The notes under the pieces were generated by a model, which saw only the letters and a list, made by a program, of their open reading frames with translations, did not search any database and was not told the DNA's origin. 8,569 nucleotides of DNA from FW021-bin31 sp036278455. Its GTDB lineage: Bacteria > Bacteroidota > Bacteroidia > Chitinophagales > Chitinophagaceae. Location of the stretch: assembly GCA_036278455.1 (NCBI GenBank), contig DASULB010000292.1, forward strand, positions 1-8,569. Direction: 5' to 3'. Of this stretch, positions 1-6,712 are shown piece after piece; the first letter of the stretch is position 1; the number at the start of each line of letters is the position of its first letter. The translations under genes and the position numbers were made by a program.

Positions 1-832
1 TTGCAGGTAATAAACTGCCTCAGTTCATAAAACGACCTACCCGAAAACGTAGCACGCTGCTTTTTTCTAACCTTTTTACCTTTTCCCTTCCTGATCCCTT
101 TGAGATCTTCCATGGCTATGCCACAGTGGGTGCGTTTAGCATCGGCTACAATTTCTTTGCTTATTATATGATTCGTGTCCTTCTTAAATTTACGTTCTTT
201 GCCGGAAAGCTTCTTTAATCTTCTTTTGGCCGATTTAGTCCCCACCTTTTGCAGGGCCGCCCTTCTCCCTGCATACCACCGTCTATTCTGTTCTATTTTT
301 TCTCCGGTATAGTATTTTTCCTCAGAGGTGGTAGCCAGCTGCCTGATGCCAAGATCCACACCGATCATATCGGATATTTCCATCACCTTTTCTTCCGGAA
401 TATCGCAGGCGGCATTCAGGTAAAATTTACCCTTGACCATACGGAGGTCGCTTTCTCCTTTCTGATATTTGAATAGCTCCTTTTGGGATGCTCCCATTAC
501 ATAAGGAATGGTAAGTCTCCCTGCCGCCGTCCATATGCTTACCGTCTGTTCCCACGGATGGTAGGTAAGAATCCTTGCATCATAGGCAAAAGCCCCCGAA
601 GACTTAAAGACATGCTTTATTTTTTTCTCTTTTTTGTAACTGTCCGCTACCTTTGCGATGGCCCTGATCACTATTTGTGCAGACAGCCCCGTGCGGGACC
701 GGATATCATGGTAGCAGCTGTGATGAAGCTTGAACCGGGTGAAGGTTTGCCTTCATTCGCCTCCTTCAAGGCTCGCCTGAGCGCATGAAGCTGCTCTGGT
801 GTAGGCTGAAGATGTATGGCAGCAATGGATAG
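1..832 (-). pseudogene. tnpB: Decayed IS200/IS605-family TnpB (OrfB) gene, 3' end beyond the window
   Basis: Translating the minus strand from about 752 to 1 gives an uninterrupted TnpB-like stretch. It includes FKLHHSCYHDIRSRTGLSAQ, then VADSYKKEKK, SIWTAAGRLTIPYV, KGKFYLNAACDIPEE, the RuvC-I motif GVDLGIRQLATT (catalytic Asp codon at 354-356), an Arg/Lys-rich helix, and the RuvC-II motif GIAMEDLKGIR (Glu codon at 108-110). The zinc ribbon and the RuvC-III Asp would lie left of base 1. The N-terminal part (AAIHLQPTPEQLHALRRALK, then EANE) lies in another frame at about 760-829. The downstream frame meets TGA at 753-755 and the upstream frame has TGA at 833-835 with no ATG after it. The family normally has roughly 15 more residues (an ACNYIS-like segment) between these parts, so a small deletion with frameshift is inferred. 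TnpB proteins are RNA-guided DNA nucleases that help retain the transposon; this copy is probably inactive. No TnpA is visible. Confidence 0.88.
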
Positions 833-914
833 TCAATGCATAAAAACAGTTTATTTATTAACCTTGGTACAGCAATAGATGGCGGCAAAAAGGTAAACGG
901 CAGGAACAGGCATA

Positions 915-943
915 TTGCAGTAAATTCTCAGGGATTACTTTTG
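915..943 (+). promoter_or_regulatory. Candidate Bacteroidota-type promoter for the 611-residue secreted protein gene
   Basis: TTG at 915-917 is followed by 18 bases and then TACTTTTG at 936-943, which matches the Bacteroidota -7 consensus TAnnTTTG exactly. Transcription would start near 949, giving a leader of about 38-40 bases that contains the palindrome at 962-975. A TTGACA-like string at 949-954 has no convincing -10 partner. This is read by eye; no start site has been mapped. Confidence 0.5.
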
Positions 944-961
944 GCCGTTGACAAATTAAAA

Positions 962-975
962 TATTCCGCGGAATA
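962..975. promoter_or_regulatory. Perfect 14-bp palindrome TATTCCGCGGAATA before a start codon
   Basis: The 14 bases are identical to their own reverse complement, and 12 bases separate them from the ATG at 988. If the promoter at 915-943 is used, the site lies in the 5' leader. It could be an operator for a dimeric repressor acting as a roadblock, or a short RNA structure close to the ribosome site. The following A-rich run (975-984) resembles the A-rich initiation regions common in this phylum. Function is not established. Confidence 0.4.
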
Positions 976-987
976 AAAAAACAATAT

Positions 988-2823
988 ATGTTTTATAAGT
1001 TTAGTTATCTGCAAAAACGGCCTCCTTTTCTCATTTTGATTATTGCAACCATCGTATTTGCGTCTTTTCCTCATTCAAAGGCTATTGCACAGCAAACTAC
1101 CAACCATTCATTAAATTATACTATTTCCTGGCTTGGAAATACCTACGGGAAAGGGGGGAAGATAACAGATACCAGTGCCTATTGGGTACAGGATTATATC
1201 AGATGCATCTATGTAACTAAAGACGGAACGGTATATACCAATAGCGAATGGGACGAGGGCGGCAGACAATATGGTACTTATAAAGAGGGGAAGGTGATTG
1301 GCAATAAAAAAAAGGATATTAATTGTAAAAAAACAGGAGAATTTAAGATACAGGGAGATAGTATTGTAAGTGATCATTTAGTCATTAACAACTGTGGAAA
1401 GCCGGTGGCTATAGCTATGGGAAGGGGACCTTATAAGGGAAAATTGTTAGTTGCAGATAACAGCATCCGGAAGCAAATATTGATCTACGATTTATCAGGG
1501 AAAAAGGCTGTCATGATAGAAAAAGTAGGAGCACCCGGTGGAATAGGTTCTACATATCATGCTACTTATAATTTCCCCAAAGCTATTCATTCACCTGCTT
1601 ATCCCAAAGGAAACTATCCTCCCGGATATTACCACCCGCTTAAATTCTGGACTCTTTCGGGGGTGGGAATGGATTCATTAGGAAGATTATTTGTAGCTAC
1701 CACAGGTGGTGGTACTACGATCCGTTGTTTTAAAAAAGATAATAAAAACAGATGGATATTGGACTGGACGGTTCAAGACTTAACTTTTGTAGATGATGCA
1801 GATGCGGATAAAACAACTGATGCCAAAGATGTGTACGGCGTGCAGGAACATTATATCCTGAATTATAATAAACATACACAAGGCAGTGAATGGACGCTAA
1901 AAAGTTATACTTTAGATAAAGATCGTTATCCTCATGATCCAAGGGGCATCTTAAATGTAAAAGCCGGACATGAACACGGACTTACATCTGTTTTGATCCG
2001 CCATGTCTTTGGGAGACGTTTTTTATTTATGAATGGAATGACCTGTCAATGGACCTATATTTTTCGATTTATAAAAAATACGGATGTTGCCGTTCCTTCT
2101 GGAGTAATTGCAAAAAGTCATCGCTTGTATGATCTTCATCCGGATGTTTTTTATCCGCCACTTATGCCTAATGATGGGAAAAGCTATATCTGGCGTGACA
2201 TGAACGGAGACGTGAATTACCAGTCCAATGAATATATCTATACCGGTTTTGGCCATACAGCTGCCTGGTGGATAGACAATGAAGGAGGCATCTGGGGAGC
2301 TAAAGGAAATATGATCCATTGTTATATTCCGGCAGGATTAGATAAAAACGGCAATCTTATTTATAATGATACACATTCAAAAACTTTCACTATTTTAGGA
2401 ATAAAAACAATAGGTAAAATTATTTATGAAGAAAAAGAAGACAGGATGGTTCTGTTGACAACTTCATGCCGTACCTTAAAAGGTGGAAAAATTTACACGA
2501 TATCTAATTGGAGTAAAGGTAACCGGAAGGCTGTTTTTTTATGCTCTTTAAAAAGTCCTAATCCTTCTTCCGTTGCTGCTGTTAATAATTATCTTTTTGA
2601 AGCAGGCTGGCAATCCAGAGGCAAGGTATGGATTACAGATTTACGTACGGGGGCAACCGTTGGCACAATGGAGCCTTATGGCAAAGCAGGTACTACCCAA
2701 TACACCGGTTGGGTGGATATAGGATTTGGAATTACTGCTGTACGGAAAAAAAAGGGAGAATATATTATATTCGTGGAAGATGATGGCTTTGGAAAAGTAT
2801 TGATGTACCGGTGGAGGCCATGA
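988..2823 (+). CDS. Secreted protein of unassigned function, possibly a beta-propeller (NHL-like)
   Basis: This is a 611-residue protein. Residues about 10-35 form a Sec signal peptide: a positive stretch (QKR), a hydrophobic core (FLILIIATIVFASF) and a likely cleavage after AIA before QQTT. No lipobox cysteine is seen, so export to the periplasm or outside is expected. The mature part has short strand-turn units of the kind seen in NHL/beta-propeller proteins: IYVTKDGTVYTNSEWDEGG (74-92), MDSLGRLFVATTGGG (228-242), WRDMNGD (402-408, an Asp/Asn-rich turn that could bind calcium) and FGHTAAWWIDNEGGIWG (421-437). It is rich in Trp, Tyr and Gly. I recall similar WLGN...WVQ...WDEGG openings in planctomycete and Bacteroidota hypothetical proteins, but no named function. 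No catalytic motif was identified. The ATG at 988 is chosen because the signal peptide follows directly. The coding sequence is clearly more AT-rich than the genes right of 4500. A secreted glycosidase gene follows 195 bases downstream, so a role in binding or degrading an extracellular polymer is possible but unproven. Confidence 0.85.
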   Translation: MFYKFSYLQKRPPFLILIIATIVFASFPHSKAIAQQTTNHSLNYTISWLGNTYGKGGKITDTSAYWVQDYIRCIYVTKDGTVYTNSEWDEGGRQYGTYKEGKVIGNKKKDINCKKTGEFKIQGDSIVSDHLVINNCGKPVAIAMGRGPYKGKLLVADNSIRKQILIYDLSGKKAVMIEKVGAPGGIGSTYHATYNFPKAIHSPAYPKGNYPPGYYHPLKFWTLSGVGMDSLGRLFVATTGGGTTIRCFKKDNKNRWILDWTVQDLTFVDDADADKTTDAKDVYGVQEHYILNYNKHTQGSEWTLKSYTLDKDRYPHDPRGILNVKAGHEHGLTSVLIRHVFGRRFLFMNGMTCQWTYIFRFIKNTDVAVPSGVIAKSHRLYDLHPDVFYPPLMPNDGKSYIWRDMNGDVNYQSNEYIYTGFGHTAAWWIDNEGGIWGAKGNMIHCYIPAGLDKNGNLIYNDTHSKTFTILGIKTIGKIIYEEKEDRMVLLTTSCRTLKGGKIYTISNWSKGNRKAVFLCSLKSPNPSSVAAVNNYLFEAGWQSRGKVWITDLRTGATVGTMEPYGKAGTTQYTGWVDIGFGITAVRKKKGEYIIFVEDDGFGKVLMYRWRP

Positions 2824-2852
2824 CTATTCCTTTGTGTGCATAGCAAATTAAA

Positions 2853-2960
2853 GTCATTGCGCAGCGCGAGGGACGATCGACAACGCAATCTATAATTCAC
2901 GAATAAGATTGCTTCACCCGCTCAGGTCCAAATCTGGCGCTTCAGCGTTCGACGAAGCAA
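2853..2960. repeat. Degenerate REP-like inverted-repeat element between two genes
   Basis: The gap starts with GTCATTGC (2853-2860), resembling the widespread intergenic repeat that begins GTCATTGCGAGCG. It continues with a hairpin, GCAATCT (2885-2891) and AGATTGC (2906-2912), whose loop holds a second small stem, ATTC/GAAT. A second inverted pair is TTGCTTC (2909-2915) and GAAGCAA (2954-2960), with CGCT and AGCG inside. Such elements are usually non-autonomous palindromic repeats. This one looks eroded, because the right arm does not mirror the left arm fully. It could also serve as a transcription end for the upstream gene. Confidence 0.55.
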
Positions 2961-2984
2961 CAATTTGAATAGGTACCCATCCTG

Positions 2985-3014
2985 TTGTGAGCGTAATATT
3001 TTTAATTATCTTTA
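2985..3014 (+). promoter_or_regulatory. Candidate Bacteroidota-type promoter for the glycoside hydrolase gene
   Basis: TTG at 2985-2987, exactly 19 bases, then TATCTTTA at 3007-3014, one base from TAnnTTTG. Only four bases separate it from the ATG at 3019, so the message would be leaderless or have a tiny leader. The site lies just right of the REP-like element, suggesting that this gene is transcribed separately from the one upstream. Confidence 0.5.
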
Positions 3015-3018
3015 TCTC

Positions 3019-4431
3019 ATGAAAAAATCCTTATTCACCTTCCTGGTTTTGTTATTTTTAGGTATTCCCGGTAAACAAAACCAGGCCGCCGCCAATACAA
3101 AACCTATTTCCCTTGATCCTCAAAATCCTCATTATTTTTTTTACCACGGCAAACCCACGCTGCTGATCACTTCGGGTGAACATTACGGCGCAGTGCTGAA
3201 CCTTGATTTTGATTATAAAACGTATTTAGATGAATTAAAGGCGCACGGCCTGAACCTTACACGAACCTTCAGTGGAGAATATATAGAGTCCCCTGCATCT
3301 TTTAACATCAGGCATAATACTTTGGCGCCGAAACACAACCGTTTTATCTGCCCCTGGCAACGGGTCTCAGATGAAAATGAATATAAATTTGATCTCACTA
3401 AATGGGATCCTGCGTATTTTAAACGGCTTAAAAAATTTGTAAGGGCAGCAAAGAAAAGGAACGTTATTGTAGAGCTTACGTTGTTTTGTCCTTTTTATGG
3501 CGATGAACAATGGAAATTAAGCCCGCTCAATGCGCATAATAATATAAACGGATGGGGAACGATGAACAGGACAGATGTTTATACAATGGATAAAAGCGGA
3601 AAGCTTTTGGTTGTAGAAGAAAATATGGTACACAAAATTGTAGATGAGCTGAAAAATTTTGACAATGTGATGTATGAAATTTGCAATGAACCTTATTTTG
3701 GAGGCGTAACATTAGAGTGGCAACGGCATATAGCAGAAATTATTAACGATGCCGAAAAAGACTTTCGCTGGCAGCACCTGATCACACAAAATATTGCCAA
3801 TGTAAAGAAAAAGATCAATAATCCTTCCCCGATGGTATCGGTCTTTAATTTTCATTATGCTTCTCCGCCGATGGCAGTTGCCCAAAATTATCATCTAGAC
3901 AAAGTGATCGGCAACAACGAAACCGGTTTTAAAGGAAATAAAGACGACACCTATAGAAAAGTGGCCTGGCATTTTATTTTAGCAGGTGGCGGCTTGTTCA
4001 ACAACCTGGATTACTCTTTTGCCGTGGGTGAAGAGGACGGAACATATCAATATCCTTCTACTCAGCCGGGCGGCGGCAGCCTGGCTTTGCGTAAGCAACT
4101 GGGTTTTCTGAAATCTTTTATGGAACATTTTGATTTTATCAAAATGAAACCGGATCATGATTTTATAAAAAATGAATTACAGGATAAAGCAAGCGTACAA
4201 GTGCTTGCGGAAAAAGGCAGGCAATATGCCATTTATCTCAGCGGTTCTGCACAAGACCAACTGACGGTTGCTTTGCCGCAGGGAGCTTATGAAGCCACCT
4301 GGGTGAACCCGAAAGAATGTACTGTCATAAAACAGGAAGAGATCAAAGCCACAGGCGCACAAACACTGCTTCATGTACCGGGTTATAAAGAGGATATTGC
4401 TTTGAGGTTGGTGAAGAAAGCCAGAGGATGA
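3019..4431 (+). CDS. Secreted clan GH-A (GH5-like) glycoside hydrolase
   Basis: This is a 470-residue exported enzyme predicted to cleave a polysaccharide or oligosaccharide; the exact substrate cannot be read from the sequence. Residues 1-26 form a signal peptide (MKKSLFTFLVLLFLGIPG, then a polar Ala-rich stretch). The body is a TIM-barrel of the retaining GH-A type. The strand-4 motif YEICNEPYF carries the predicted acid/base Glu224 just after the conserved Asn, and GNNETGF carries the predicted nucleophile Glu301. Early conserved pieces are TSGEHYG, LKAHGLNLTRTFSGEY and KKRNVIVELTLFCPF. The final ~80 residues (AIYLSG, VALPQGAYEATWVNP, LHVPGYKEDIALRL) look like a beta-sandwich of the kind annotated as a collagenase-type collagen-binding domain (PF12904) in similar hydrolases. 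ATG 3019 is preferred over an in-frame TTG at 2965, because that extension would bury the signal peptide and overlap the promoter. Family-level assignment (GH5 or a neighbouring GH-A family) needs a profile search. Confidence 0.88.
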   Translation: MKKSLFTFLVLLFLGIPGKQNQAAANTKPISLDPQNPHYFFYHGKPTLLITSGEHYGAVLNLDFDYKTYLDELKAHGLNLTRTFSGEYIESPASFNIRHNTLAPKHNRFICPWQRVSDENEYKFDLTKWDPAYFKRLKKFVRAAKKRNVIVELTLFCPFYGDEQWKLSPLNAHNNINGWGTMNRTDVYTMDKSGKLLVVEENMVHKIVDELKNFDNVMYEICNEPYFGGVTLEWQRHIAEIINDAEKDFRWQHLITQNIANVKKKINNPSPMVSVFNFHYASPPMAVAQNYHLDKVIGNNETGFKGNKDDTYRKVAWHFILAGGGLFNNLDYSFAVGEEDGTYQYPSTQPGGGSLALRKQLGFLKSFMEHFDFIKMKPDHDFIKNELQDKASVQVLAEKGRQYAIYLSGSAQDQLTVALPQGAYEATWVNPKECTVIKQEEIKATGAQTLLHVPGYKEDIALRLVKKARG

Positions 4432-4460
4432 TATAGGTTTATCCCTGGGGCTTGCATAAA

Positions 4461-4495
4461 TAAGGTCTATTATCCGATCAGTCATAATAACCTTA
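4461..4495. terminator. Hairpin between convergent genes, possible two-way terminator
   Basis: TAAGGT (4461-4466) and TATTAT (4468-4473) pair with ATAATA (4484-4489) and ACCTTA (4490-4495). This gives a 12-bp stem with one bulged C and a ten-base loop. It lies 30 bases after the hydrolase stop and 38 bases beyond the end of the oppositely oriented MFS gene, where a shared terminator is expected. The stem is AT-rich and no strong T-run follows on either strand, so efficient termination is uncertain. Confidence 0.5.
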
Positions 4496-4532
4496 AATAT
4501 AATACATCAAACCCTTATTGATGGCAGACCTC

Positions 4533-5780
4533 TTATCCTTCCATTCGCATACTTCTTCCGTGAGGTTGTTTCACAAATTGAAATTGAAATAAGGCCCATC
4601 CGAGCAGCGTGCAGATTCCAGCGGCCCATATGGGCAGCGAGACATTTAACGTGGTAATAAAGCCCGCTATGATCGGTGGAATGGCCATGGCGACCGAAAG
4701 CACGGATTGACGGATGCCCAGTATGGCTCCCTGTTCGCCTGAATCCGCCTGCATGGATATAATGGCGGTAAGGTTGGGCGTATTCACCCCATTGAAAATA
4801 GCGATGAAGGGAACGATCACATAGAGCCACCAGGACTGCGCCGGTAAAAGCAAAAAGGGAAAAACAACCGCGCATAATACAGCACTCCATGAAACCAATG
4901 TCGCCGGGCTGAACCGCTTGCTCAGTGGCCGGGTAAAACCACCCTGTGCCAGGGCAAGCCACAACCCGATATAAGCAAACAAATAGGCGATATCCGAAGC
5001 GGTAAATTGGAATTTACGGATCAGGAAAACCTGGAAAAACTGGGTAAAAAAATTGAACCCAAAAACAATCAGAAAAAGTACCATGAAAATGCTTCTGAGC
5101 TTTTTCACCTTAAATGCCCTGGATACATTGCTGAAACCCGAGAATAACTTGATGGGCGCGGTATTACGGCTGATCAGAGTTTCTTTGAACATGAGCAGCA
5201 TCACCCCGATATTTAAAAGGGATAAAACGCCCGCGAACCAGTATGGGGTGGCGTAATTAAACCAGCTCACCAGCTGCGGATTGGCCAGCAGGCCGCCGAT
5301 AAAAGGTCCCAGGATAAATCCGAGCCCAAAACTCATCCCTATCAGCCCGAAATTCTTAGCCCGGTCCTTTTCTTCTGTGATGTCCGCGATGGCGGACATG
5401 GCGATCGAAATATTACCACCCGTGAAGCCGTCAAGGATACGGCTGGCAAAACACAGTCCGATGTCGCGCTCCATGATGCCGATGGCAAATAAAACGTACC
5501 CGATGAACGTTCCGAAAATAGAGAGGAGCAATAACTTCTTCCTTCCATATTTATCGGCCAATGCGCCCAGAATAGGCGCACCAAAAAACTGCGCAATGGA
5601 GAACACACCCAGCAGCAATCCCAAAATGATGGACCGCTCAGAAAAACTGGTTTGTACGGGCAACATGCCCGCCTGGACGTCCAGCAACAGGGGCGCCGCT
5701 ATGGGAATGACGATGCCAAGACCGAGCAAATCCAGAAATACCGTGAGGATGATGGGGAACAATTGATGTCTATGCTTCAT
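4533..5780 (-). CDS. MFS transporter, TetA-like drug:H+ antiporter type
   Basis: This is a 415-residue inner-membrane protein with about 12 hydrophobic segments, the normal size for a 12-helix major facilitator. The first helix carries FLDLLGLGIVIP (15-26), with the Asp typical of TetA-like members. GALADKYGRKK (72-82) is MFS motif A in the loop between helices 2 and 3. Arg114 in SRILDGFTGGN fits motif B. GMSFGLGFILGPFIGG (148-163) matches motif C, the antiporter signature. These features point to proton-driven export of a small molecule, perhaps a drug or metabolite. They do not prove tetracycline resistance, since many such proteins are simply labelled TCR/Tet. No TetR-like regulator is adjacent. 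The gene faces the hydrolase tail to tail. It lies 253 bases downstream of miaE on the same strand, with hairpins between, so separate transcription is likely. No clear TAnnTTTG promoter was found; GATATTTG close to the start is only a partial match. Confidence 0.9.
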   Translation of the reverse strand: MKHRHQLFPIILTVFLDLLGLGIVIPIAAPLLLDVQAGMLPVQTSFSERSIILGLLLGVFSIAQFFGAPILGALADKYGRKKLLLLSIFGTFIGYVLFAIGIMERDIGLCFASRILDGFTGGNISIAMSAIADITEEKDRAKNFGLIGMSFGLGFILGPFIGGLLANPQLVSWFNYATPYWFAGVLSLLNIGVMLLMFKETLISRNTAPIKLFSGFSNVSRAFKVKKLRSIFMVLFLIVFGFNFFTQFFQVFLIRKFQFTASDIAYLFAYIGLWLALAQGGFTRPLSKRFSPATLVSWSAVLCAVVFPFLLLPAQSWWLYVIVPFIAIFNGVNTPNLTAIISMQADSGEQGAILGIRQSVLSVAMAIPPIIAGFITTLNVSLPIWAAGICTLLGWALFQFQFVKQPHGRSMRMEG

Positions 5781-5825
5781 AAGCGTGCAAATATCGTCCT
5801 TCTATCATTGTCAAATTTCAAATTC

Positions 5826-5913
5826 GCATGGTTTCCCATGCATAACGATTCAAACTGGAAGATTCAAACTGGATAGCAGTACCGTAACAGGGCATTCCCG
5901 CAAAAAAAGGAAT
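5826..5913. repeat. Cluster of small hairpins and a 13-bp direct repeat upstream of the MFS gene
   Basis: The gap 5781-6033 has no gene. Near the MFS start it contains a 6-bp stem with a four-base loop (GCATGG 5826-5831, CCATGC 5836-5841). Two copies of GATTCAAACTGGA follow (5847-5859 and 5861-5873) with one base between. A further 5-bp inverted pair is ATTCC/GGAAT (5894-5898, 5909-5913), spanning a run of seven A. The two direct copies could be a paired protein-binding site or a replication-slippage product. No regulator is identifiable. Confidence 0.45.
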
Positions 5914-5978
5914 ACAAGCTTACCGGGACATACTGCATATGGTTCTCCAGGGAGCATACATTTGCTACTCAAATCATA

Positions 5979-6006
5979 GGGTTACCCGCTTTAAATAGGT
6001 GAACCC
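5979..6006 (-). terminator. Hairpin downstream of miaE, possible terminator
   Basis: GGGTTACC (5979-5986) pairs with GGT-G-AACCC (5998-6006) through one bulged G, with an 11-base loop. It starts 27 bases past the miaE stop codon. On the minus strand no T-run follows, so it may act weakly or only protect the message 3' end. It supports separate transcription of miaE and the MFS gene. Confidence 0.35.
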
Positions 6007-6033
6007 ATAAAAGTACCCCTGGCCAGCAAGGCC

Positions 6034-6633
6034 TCAATGTATCCTGTCACCGCGTACTTTCAGGGCGCCCATGATCGCTGCCTCGATGGCCAGCCATTCG
6101 CGCCAGCGTTTTTTTACTTTCTCCTCCGGTAAATAGGTGTTGGCCAGCTTGATAAACAAGGTATAATGCCCCGCTTCACTCTCCATAAACCCGCGATAGA
6201 AATTTCCCATGTAGGGGTCATTCAACCCTTCACTCAACAAACGAAACCGTTCGCAGCTGCGCGCTTCTATGAGAGCGCAAATAAGCAACTGGTCCAGCAG
6301 CCTGTCTTCTCTGCTGCCGCCCTTTTGTTCATGTGTCAGCAGGGCGTTCACATATTCATCCTTTCGTTGCCTTCCCAGTTTCAGGTCCCGTTTTTTTATC
6401 TCGGCCAATACCATTCTAAAATGTCCCCATTCCTCCGTAACGACAGGCGCGAGTTCCTGTACCAGCATTTCCAATTCCGGATAGCGCAATATCAGGGAAA
6501 TGCAGGAGGCTGCGGCCTTCTGTTCACACCAGGCATGATCGGTAAGGATCTCCTCCAGGGACATGGCTGCCAGGTTCACCCAGCGCGGATCGGTAGGAAG
6601 TTTTAATCCCAGCATGGTGGTTTTGGTGGGCAT
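6034..6633 (-). CDS. miaE: tRNA-(ms[2]io[6]A)-hydroxylase MiaE-like di-iron protein
   Basis: This is a 199-residue cytoplasmic four-helix-bundle di-iron enzyme. MiaE hydroxylates the isopentenyl group of 2-methylthio-N6-isopentenyladenosine at tRNA position 37, next to the anticodon. The ferritin-like ligand set is visible and in order: Glu37 (HAWCEQKAA), Glu68 and His71 (EEWGHF), Glu123 (ALIEARSCERF), then Glu153 and His156 (ESEAGHYTLF). Flanking residues match the family closely, and the length is typical. ATG at 6631-6633 is used. A second Met at residue 7 is possible, but the first lies at a natural distance from the promoter at 6650-6679. The gene is transcribed away from the bioF-like gene. 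Its substrate needs MiaA and MiaB, which are not in the window and would be encoded elsewhere. Confidence 0.92.
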   Translation of the reverse strand: MPTKTTMLGLKLPTDPRWVNLAAMSLEEILTDHAWCEQKAAASCISLILRYPELEMLVQELAPVVTEEWGHFRMVLAEIKKRDLKLGRQRKDEYVNALLTHEQKGGSREDRLLDQLLICALIEARSCERFRLLSEGLNDPYMGNFYRGFMESEAGHYTLFIKLANTYLPEEKVKKRWREWLAIEAAIMGALKVRGDRIH

Positions 6634-6649
6634 CTTCGCTTTTTTTGGA

Positions 6650-6679
6650 CGAAAATACTGTAAACCCGTAAGGTTTCAA
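6650..6679 (-). promoter_or_regulatory. Candidate Bacteroidota-type promoter for miaE
   Basis: On the minus strand, TTG (6679-6677, inside a TTTTTG run) is followed by exactly 19 bases and TATTTTCG (6657-6650), one base from TAnnTTTG. The ATG lies 16 bases further on, after an A-rich stretch. The inner half of the inverted repeat at 6662-6673 lies within the spacer. Confidence 0.45.
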
Positions 6680-6712
6680 AAATCCCACATCCCGGTCAGG
6701 CCTTGCGGGTTT
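6662..6712. repeat. Imperfect 12-bp inverted repeat in the miaE/bioF divergent promoter region
   Basis: AAACCCGTAAGG (6662-6673) is the reverse complement of CCTTGCGGGTTT (6701-6712) except at one base, with 27 bases between. The left copy also forms its own small hairpin, AAACC/GGTTT (6662-6676). The left arm lies in the spacer of the miaE promoter, and the right arm covers the -33 TTG of the bioF promoter. It may be a shared operator or a remnant of a dispersed palindromic repeat. Confidence 0.5.

Noticed and set aside
249..788. Two plus-strand open frames (249-476 and 483-788)
   Set aside because: They lie opposite the minus-strand TnpB reading frame, which carries recognisable RuvC motifs; the plus-strand translations have no family features.
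949..970. TTGACA at 949-954 as a sigma-70 type promoter
   Set aside because: No TATAAT-like box lies at the right distance, and the TTG-N18-TACTTTTG site just upstream fits this phylum better.
2965..3018. TTG start extending the glycoside hydrolase by 18 residues
   Set aside because: The extension puts a Cys-rich polar stretch before a perfect MKK-type signal peptide and overlaps the candidate promoter at 2985-3014; ATG 3019 is better.
5281..5766. 161-codon plus-strand frame opposite the MFS gene
   Set aside because: It is antisense to an intact MFS gene carrying motifs A, B and C; its Pro/Ser/Met-rich translation resembles no protein family.
5826..5873. Possible CRISPR array or riboswitch upstream of the MFS gene
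   Set aside because: There are only two 13-bp copies with a one-base gap, no spacers and no recognisable aptamer core.
6166..6606. 146-codon plus-strand frame opposite miaE
   Set aside because: The minus strand has the complete di-iron ligand set of MiaE; the opposite frame is a coding shadow.
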